Origin: Adiantum capillus-veneris
Lineage: Eukaryota > Streptophyta > Polypodiopsida > Polypodiales > Pteridaceae
DNA length: 64,000 nucleotides
Direction of reading: 5' to 3'
Assembly: GCA_014529385.2 (NCBI GenBank)
Contig: CM043963.1
Span: forward strand, 65,463,395 to 65,527,394
Numbering within the stretch: position 1 is the stretch's first letter; each line of letters begins with the position of its first letter. Made by a program: the position numbers and the translations under genes. The notes beneath the pieces were generated by a model, which ran no database searches, was not told the origin of the DNA, and was given only the letters and a program-made list of their open reading frames with translations. Positions 57,304-64,000 of this stretch are shown one piece after another.

Positions 57304-58735
57304 ACTGACGTGAGGATGTCACCCCCCCTTACTAGTAGTGAAGTGACCTCCTTAAAAATCACTCAAACACCTCAGTTGTGTTGTACAATATGCGGCCTCC
57401 CAGCTGAAAACACTCAAATGCGGTGTTCTTCATAACGCCCAAAAAGTGCTCGATGAGCTTCCTGCCTGGAATGCTCTGATCGGGGGATATGCCCAACAAA
57501 GGGAAGACCAGGAAGCGCTGGGCTATTTTCAGCAGATGCAAAGAGAGGGCAGCTCTCCTAAATGCAATCAGCTACGCTTGTATCTTCAAGGCATGTGGCA
57601 TTATGCAGATGCTGATATGGGCAAAAGAATTCACGATGATATTGTTAGCCATAGGTTGTCGAAAAAAAACGAGGTACTTGGCACTATCTTGGCATGTATA
57701 CCAAATGTGGTGCACTTGCGAAAGCACAGAAAAGTGCTTGAGAAGCTTATTGTTCGAAGCGGCATCTCTTCGAATGCACTTACTGCATGGTTGTCGAAAA
57801 AAACGAGGTACTTGGCACTGTCTTGGCATGTATAGCAAATGTGGTGCACTTGAAAAAGCACAGAAAGTGCTTGAGGAGCTTACTATTTGGAGTGGCATCT
57901 CTTCGAATGCTCTGACTGCACGATATGCACAAGAGGAGCAGGCTAGGAAGCTGTGAAATGTTTTCAGCAAATGTTGATATGGACACAAAAATTCATGATG
58001 ATAGCTGTGAGACTGTTTTCAGCAGATGTGAAGCGAGAGCTATATCCACACGCAGTTGCCTATGTGTATATCTTAAAGGCATGTGGATCTTCCCAAGATG
58101 CTGATATGGACACAAAAATTCATGATGATATTGTTCCTCAGATAATTGCAAAGAGATGTCATGCTGACACTCCCTTGGTCGATGTGTATGCCCAATGTGG
58201 TGCACTTGAGAAAGCACAAATATTGCTCGAGGAGTTTTTTGTTTGAAACAGCATCTCTTGGAATGCACTGATTGCAGAATATGCACAACAGGGGTAGGGC
58301 TAGAAAGCTCTAGGCTATTTTCAGCAGATGCACAGTGAGGGCCTTTGTCCAAATGCAATCACCTACGCATGCATCTTGAAGGCATGTGGCTCTATGTAAG
58401 ATGTTGATATGGGCACAAAAAGTCACAATTTCTTTGTTCGTTAGAGGCTTTTGAAAATAGAGGTTGTGGTTGGCACTCCCTTGGTCGATATGTATGTCAA
58501 ATGTGGTATGATTCAGAAAGCATAAAACGTGCTTGAGGAGTCTTCTTGTCCGGAATGTCGTCTCTTGGCACGCACTGATTACAGGATATGTGCAACAGGA
58601 GAAGGGACATAAAGCTCTAGGCTGTTTTTAGCAGATGCAAAGCGAAAGTATCTCTCACCATTCAGTCAACTATACTTTTGTCTTGAAGTCATGTGACATC
58701 ACCAGTAAGAGAAGGACAGACCATCACTCTTCTTT
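57304..58735 (+). pseudogene. PPR repeat unit 1
   Basis: Recognisable PPR wording: 'LDELP-WNALIGGYAQQ', then 'ITYACIFKACG'-type and 'DADMGKRIHDDIVS' in a different frame (shift at about 57599-57612). Two 130-bp copies follow of the stretch that would read 'MYTKCGALEKAQKVLEEL' (57655-57925) but is shifted, then 'ILKACGSSQDADMDTKIHDD' and 'LVDVYAQCGALEKAQ' in the 57953-58246 frame. TAA at 58523-58525 stands where Gln is expected. No intact array of 35-residue motifs exceeds two or three in one frame. Confidence 0.65.
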
Positions 58736-60198
58736 ACTGAGGTGAGGATGTCACCCCCCTTACTAGTAGTGAAGTGACCTCCTTAAAAATCACTCAAACA
58801 CCCCAGTCGTGTTGCACAAAATGCGGCCTCCCAGTTGAAATCACTCAAATGCGGTGTTGGGAGGTGGAAATCACTCAAATGCGGTGTTCTTTATAAAGCC
58901 CAAAAAGTGCTCTCGATGAGCTTCCTGTCTGGAATGTTGTCTCTTGGAATGCTCTGATTGTGGGATATTCCCAACAAAGGCAGGGCCACGAAGCGCTGGG
59001 CTTTTTTCAGCAGATGCAAAGAGAGGGCAGATCTCCCAAATGCAATCACCTACGCTTGTATCTTCAAGGCATGTGGCATTATGCAGATGCTGATATGGGC
59101 AAAAGAATTCATGATGATATTGTTAGCCAGAGGTTGTCGAAAAAAAACGAGGTACTTGGCACTGTCTTGGCATGTATACCAAATGTGGTGCACTTGAGAA
59201 AGCACAGAGAAGTGCTTGAGGAGCTTATTGTTCGGAGCGGCATCTCTTCGAATGCACTGACTGCAGGGTTGTCGAAAAAAACGAGGTACTTGGCATGTAT
59301 ACCAAATGTGGTGCACTTGAGAAAGCACAGAAAGTGCTTGAGGAGCTTATGTTCAGAGTGGCATATCTTCGAATGCTCTGACTGTAGGATATGCACAAGA
59401 GGAGTAGGGCTAGGAAGTTGTGGACTGTTTTCAGCAGATGCTGATATGGACACAGAAATTCATGATGATAGCTGTGGACTATTTTCAGCAGATGTGAAGC
59501 GAGAGCTTTATCCAGACGCAGTTGCCTACCTGTATATTTTAAAGGCATGTGGCTCTTTGCAAGATGTTGATATGGACACAGAAATTCATGATGATATTGT
59601 TACTCAGATGCTATTGCAAAGAGATGTCATGATGACACTCCCTTGGTCGATGTGTATGCCAAATGTGGTGCACTTGAGAAAGCACAAATAGTGCTCGAGG
59701 AGCTTTTTGTTCAGAACAACATCTCTTGGAATGCACTGATTGCAAGATACGAACAACAGGAGTAGGGCTAGAAAGCTCTAGGCTATTTTCAGTAGATGCA
59801 TAGTGAGGGCCTTTGTCCAGATGTAATCACCTACGCATGCATCTTGAAGACATGTGGCTCTATGTAAGATGCTGATATGGGCACAAAAATTCACAATTTC
59901 TTTGTTCGTCAGAGGCTTCTGAAAATAGAGGTTGTGGTTGGCACTCCCTTCAATATGTATGTCAAATGTGGTATGCTTTAGAAATCATAAAAAGTGCTTG
60001 AGGAGCTTCTTGTACGGAATGTCGTCTCTTGGCACGCACTGATCATGGGATATGTGCAACAGGAGCAGGGACAGAAAGCTCTAGGCTGTTTTAGCAGATG
60101 CAAAGCGAGAGTATCTCTCACCATTCAGTCAACTATACTTTTGTCTTGAAGGCATGTGACATTACCAATAAGAGAAGGACAGACCATCACTCTTCTTC
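58736..60198 (+). pseudogene. PPR repeat unit 2
   Basis: The same layout as unit 1, with the same shift between 'CG-I-M-Q' and 'D-A-D-M-G' (about 59076-59093) and the same CATAAAA nonsense (59988-59990). The second sub-repeat is shorter. The 243-codon frame at 58960-59691 is open only because it passes through shifted, non-PPR reading of PPR DNA for part of its length. Confidence 0.65.
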
Positions 60199-61517
60199 AC
60201 TGACGTGAGGATGTCACCCCCCTTACTAGTAGTGAAGTGACCTTAAAAATCACTCAAACACCTCAGTTGTGTGGCACAAAATGCGGCCTCCGAGCTGAAA
60301 TCACTCAAATGCAGTGCTGGAAGGCGGAAATCACTCAAATGCGGTGTTCTCATAAAGCCCAAAAAGTGCTCGATGAGCTTCCCGTTTGGAATGTTGTCTC
60401 TTGGAATGCTCTGATTGTGGGATATGCCCAAAAAAGGCAAGGCCAGGAGGCACTGGGCTTCTTTCAGCAGATGCAAAGAGAGGGCAGCTCTCCCAAATGC
60501 AATCACCTACGCTTGTATCTTCAAGGCATGTGGTATTATGCAGATGCTGATATGGGCAAAAGAATTCACGATGATATTGTTAGCTAGAGGTTGTCGGAAA
60601 AAACGAGGTACTTGACACTGTCTTGGCATGTATTCCAAATGTGGTGCACTTGAGAAAGCACAGAAAAGTGCTTGAGGAGCTTACTGTTCGAAGTGGCATC
60701 TCTTCGAATGCACTGACTACAGGGCTAGGAAGCTGTGGACTCTTTTGAGCAGATGCTGATATGGACACAGAAATTCATGATGATAGCAGTGGACTGTTTT
60801 TAGCAGATGTGAAGCGAGAGCTATATCCAGACGCAGTCGCCTACGTGTATATCTTAAAGGCATGTGTCTCTTTGCAAGATGTTGATATGGACACAGAAAT
60901 TCACGATGATATTGTTACTCAGATGCTATTGCAAAGAGATGTCATGCTGACATTCCCTTGGTCGATGTGTATGCCCAATGTGGTGCACTTGAGAAAGCAC
61001 AAATAGTGCTCGAGGAGCTTTTTATTCGGAACAACATCTCTTGGAATGCACTGATTGTGGGATACACACAACAGGAGTGGGGCTAGAAAGCTCTAGGCTA
61101 TTTTTAGCAGATGCACAATGAGGGCCTTTGTCTAGATGCAATCACCTACGCATGCATCTTGAAGGCATGTGGCTCTATGTACGATGCTGATATGGGCACA
61201 AAAATTCACAATTTCTTTGTTCGTCGGAGGCTTTTGAAAATAGAGGTTGTGGTTGGCACTCCCTTGGTCGATATGTATGTCAAATGTGGTATGCTTCAGA
61301 AAGCATAAAAAGTGCTTGAGGAGCTTCGTGTCCGGAATTTCGTCTCTTGGCATACACTTATTATGGGATATGTGCAACAGGAGTAGGGACAGAAAGATCT
61401 AGGCTGTTTTTAGCAGATGCAAAGCGAGAGTATCTCTCACCATTCAGTCAACTATACTTTTGTCTTGAAGGCATGTGACATTACCAGTAAGAGAAGGACA
61501 GACCATCACTCTTCTTC
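60199..61517 (+). pseudogene. PPR repeat unit 3
   Basis: Again the shared shift (about 60531-60548) and nonsense (61306-61308). Only one copy of the 130-bp sub-repeat remains, which accounts for the shorter unit. The frame at 61111-61308 is the cleanest PPR stretch in the block: 'ITYACILKACGSMYDADMG' then 'LVDMYVKCGMLQKA'. Confidence 0.65.
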
Positions 61518-61640
61518 ACTGACGTGAGGATGTCACCCCCCTTACTAGTAGTGAAGTGACCTCCTTAAAAATCACTCAAACACCGCAATCGTGTTGCACA
61601 AAATGCGGCCTCCCAGCTGAAATCACTCAAATGCGGTATA

Positions 61641-62855
61641 CTAGTAAGAAGGTGGCGAAACAATGTAAGGAAGGTCTAGAAGCAACTCCATCCAAGATTG
61701 TGCGTTGATCGACACGACCAATACCAAAGGTACACTTATATTCCGTATTTCATTTCCTTTATTTGATCTTAAAAGTACTTAGATTAAATCATGTACACAT
61801 TAAAGCAATAAATTTACATCATTTTTATTCAAAAGATTGTAGATGAAGGTGACAAAGGCTGAAGAATTTTTGCGATGCCCAACAAAGGAACACATAAACA
61901 ATACACCACGGCAAGGCAATGTGGAATGATACATGTCTTCATAAGACATCGATAATGTCTTCATAAAACACGGTCGTAGTTTTTTACAATAAAAAAGTAT
62001 CTCCAACACTGGAGAAGAAGCATAAGTCCCCCTTCAACACTGAAGGGGATAAAATTGGCGGGGAAAGGGCACGTTCCCTACGTTATTATTATAAATGTGG
62101 AGAAGGGTGCCAACTCCACACCATACATATGTATAGTTTTTTTCTTTTTTAAATGGGCACAAGCATTGTAAATGCACAAAATGCATCTCATTTCATTTTT
62201 ATTATAATGTGAAATTGTTTACGTTCATACATTTTTTCGTGCAAAATCTCATTTGTGTTGCGAGGTCATAGAGCTTTTGGTGAAAGCTTCGAGGAGATAT
62301 GCTATGGAGTCATCATCACGAGCTATGTCATGCGGTAAAATCCACAACAATATCACTTTTTTACTTCTTACCATATACACAGTGAAGCAATCAAGGCAAA
62401 CTAATTTCTTATGCAGCGGGGATGTAAAGTTTTCCAAAATGTGCCTGCATTTGCTTTCAACCTACGCCTGAAGTTATCTGCTTTTAACCTACAAGTCAGC
62501 CAAGAGAAGGTTCTCATGCTGTTTTTAGAGTCACACCATGACGCAAAAACCCTCCTTACGTGAGATCGTTGGGAAGCCTGCTCCAAGATGGTATTTACGA
62601 GCTTTGGTGATTTCATGTAACTTTTGTGCAGGCATTGAAGGCTTATCACCTAGAGTGTGTGTTGCATCCTTCACACCATCAAAACAGGCATGGATCTGCG
62701 ATAATGACAAGCAACATGCTTCTCTCCTCTCATTCACTGTGCACCATGTATGGCCAAGGAGAGATTTTTTTGGCGTGTGATGATGTGCTAACTACATCCA
62801 TCGAAGCATTTTACTGAAGTTGCTATGATGCTTGCCTTTCCTTGTTCCAGCAAGA
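61641..62855. other. Unassigned DNA
   Basis: The PPR-block similarity ends near 61640. No gene recognised. Confidence 0.4.
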
Positions 62856-63076
62856 CATTTCTGCTCAAAGCGCTCGAGGCAACCCTGCACTTACTATGTC
62901 ATGTGCCCCAGCTCCTTCTGCTTGAAGTACTTGCCCATGGTTGTTTATTGGCCATTGTCAAAGGAAGTTGATGGCTTTTGCAAGAGCTTCATTTCTACTC
63001 AAAGTGCTCAAAGTAGCCCTGCATTACTGCGTCATGTGTCCCAGTTCCTTTCGCTCAAAGTGCTTGCCCATGGTCT
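62856..63076 (+). repeat. Imperfect 134-bp-spaced direct repeat
   Basis: 62856-62942 and 62990-63076 share CATTTCT.CTCAAAG.GCTC ... GTCATGTG.CCCAG ... CTTGCCCATGGT. Function unknown. The frames through it are not recognisable. Confidence 0.65.
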
Positions 63077-63313
63077 TTGTCAGAGAAACCTGGCTTCTGC
63101 GAGAGCTGCATTCGGCTCTTCGAGTTTATCAAAACATCAGTATGTGCCTACGTTTTTCCAAAAGAAATTGGATGAGCATCTCTGTGAGATGCTCTCATCT
63201 TAAATGAAAATAGAAAATAGAAGGCGATGAAGAAAAGGCGAGGGCAAGCTGTAGGCGCAAGCACAGGTGATTGCATATAAGGAGAAACGCTCTGCTTAGC
63301 CAATCGTGAAAAA

Positions 63314-63349
<36 letters not shown>
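63314..63349. repeat. Poly-G run (36 bp)
   Basis: An uninterrupted G36. Confidence 0.95.
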
Positions 63350-63350
<1 letters not shown>

Positions 63351-64000
63351 GTTGTTTGGGATATATATATATATTTGGGTGACTTTCTGAGTAGCAAAGG
63401 CCCGTGTTGGGTTGGTTTATGAGAACCTGGGAGGACGTTCATGCATTTGGAGTGAGTTCAAAACCCATGGCCCTAATTTTGGGCACGAATCTAAAATTGA
63501 GAAGCTTAACCTTGGGAAGAAATCCCCGAAGATTCGTCCTAATATAATAAGGAAGTTACCAATACGTACTAGTATATTTCAGAGAACTCGGTCATATTGA
63601 TATTTTTGGCGAGCTTTTCACGTTGATTGCAGCTAGCTATTCAAAACAGCAAGTTCTAAATTGAGTATCTGGCTCCCTAATTGCTACAGGAAGTGTAGAA
63701 TCTAGAGACACAAAGGTACCTATTCAAGGAATATTGGTTGCAAGAATAACGCCTCTGCTTAGGCATCACTAGGGCCATGGTATACATTTATCATGCAAGA
63801 TATCCAAAGCTATTGTGTCTATATGGAAAAGTTAAAGTATGGGTAATCTTTGACAAGCTCAATGAGAGACCAGCCACTGAATCTTGGCCTTATAAGGTAT
63901 GGCCCACATTTTTGACATGGGAGAATAGGTGGTGTTATATTCATGGAGGTCTAGTTCGGCATATTGTTTCTCGGGCTTCTTAAGAGGTTGTATAGAGTGA
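63350..64000. other. Unassigned DNA
   Basis: A short (AT)n near 63361-63374, otherwise nothing recognised. Confidence 0.4.

Larger units (their letters stand above)
57304..61640 (+). repeat. Tandem 1.3-1.46-kb units of decayed PPR sequence
   Basis: A boundary block starting ACTGACGTGAGGATGTCACC (ACTGAGG in the second copy) occurs at 57304, 58736, 60199 and 61518, giving three units of 1432, 1463 and 1319 bp and the start of a fourth. Units share the order of sub-repeats and several disabling changes. Confidence 0.85.

Noticed and set aside
58960..59691. Intact 243-codon PPR gene
   Set aside because: Much of this frame reads the PPR DNA out of phase ('IPNVVHLRKH' instead of 'MYTKCGALEKAQ'). 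It is open by chance after frameshifts.
57304..61640. CRISPR-like or centromeric satellite array
   Set aside because: The units are over 1.3 kb with clear PPR-derived wording. There are no short spaced repeats, and three units are too few to call a satellite.

Overview
The window looks like an intergenic, transposon-dense stretch of a large plant nuclear genome, most likely a fern. The clues are nested LTR retrotransposons with plant-type primer sites (initiator-Met and Asp tRNAs), a LINE with a plant-type zinc-finger tail, tRNA-derived SINEs, very long (GA)n/(CT)n and poly-G/poly-C tracts, degenerate TTTAGG-like arrays, and PPR-derived sequence with the 'ILKACG...DADMG.KIH' wording typical of fern PPR proteins. 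The taxon is inferred, not proven. I see no intact host gene.

Layout. 1-4295: 3' part of an LTR element (E1) with a retropepsin-like ORF, a duplicated polypurine tract and a 1.1-kb LTR. 4296-8191: unassigned, with two small ORFs. 8192-11330: a dead LINE whose zinc-finger tail is inverted. 11331-18300: mostly unassigned, with a SINE flanked by a 15-bp target duplication, a second tRNA-like retroposon, microsatellites and a CACTA-like end. 18300-25060: a degenerate TTTAGG/TTTAAG array split by a full Copia element (COP1) with a TTTAT target duplication. 25060-31730: poly-G tracts, a 387-bp tandem duplication, polypyrimidine DNA, an inverted pair of small repeats beside GA tracts, and a LINE remnant. 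31732-37762: an LTR element (E2) on the minus strand with gag and protease only and a tRNA-Asp primer site. 38-44 kb: LINE fragment, poly-G repeat, second CACTA-like end, and a tandem pair of short LTRs, one carrying a 77-base C run. 44052-54513: a second gag/protease-only LTR element (E3), whose 3' LTR is split by a nearly intact Copia element (COP2, target duplication GTGCT). 54.5-56.9 kb: Copia scrap, a third short LTR and a long GA tract. 56.9-61.6 kb: three tandem 1.3-1.46-kb units of decayed PPR sequence. 61.6-64 kb: unassigned with a small tandem repeat and a poly-G run.

Nothing here forms a working pathway. The interest lies in element biology: two or three families reduced to gag/protease, nesting that gives relative ages, nonsense changes that fit cytosine deamination, homopolymer growth that can be measured against sister copies, and amplification of a PPR fragment after it had already lost its frame. 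COP1 and COP2 are one family, and COP2 is the only element close to coding-competent.
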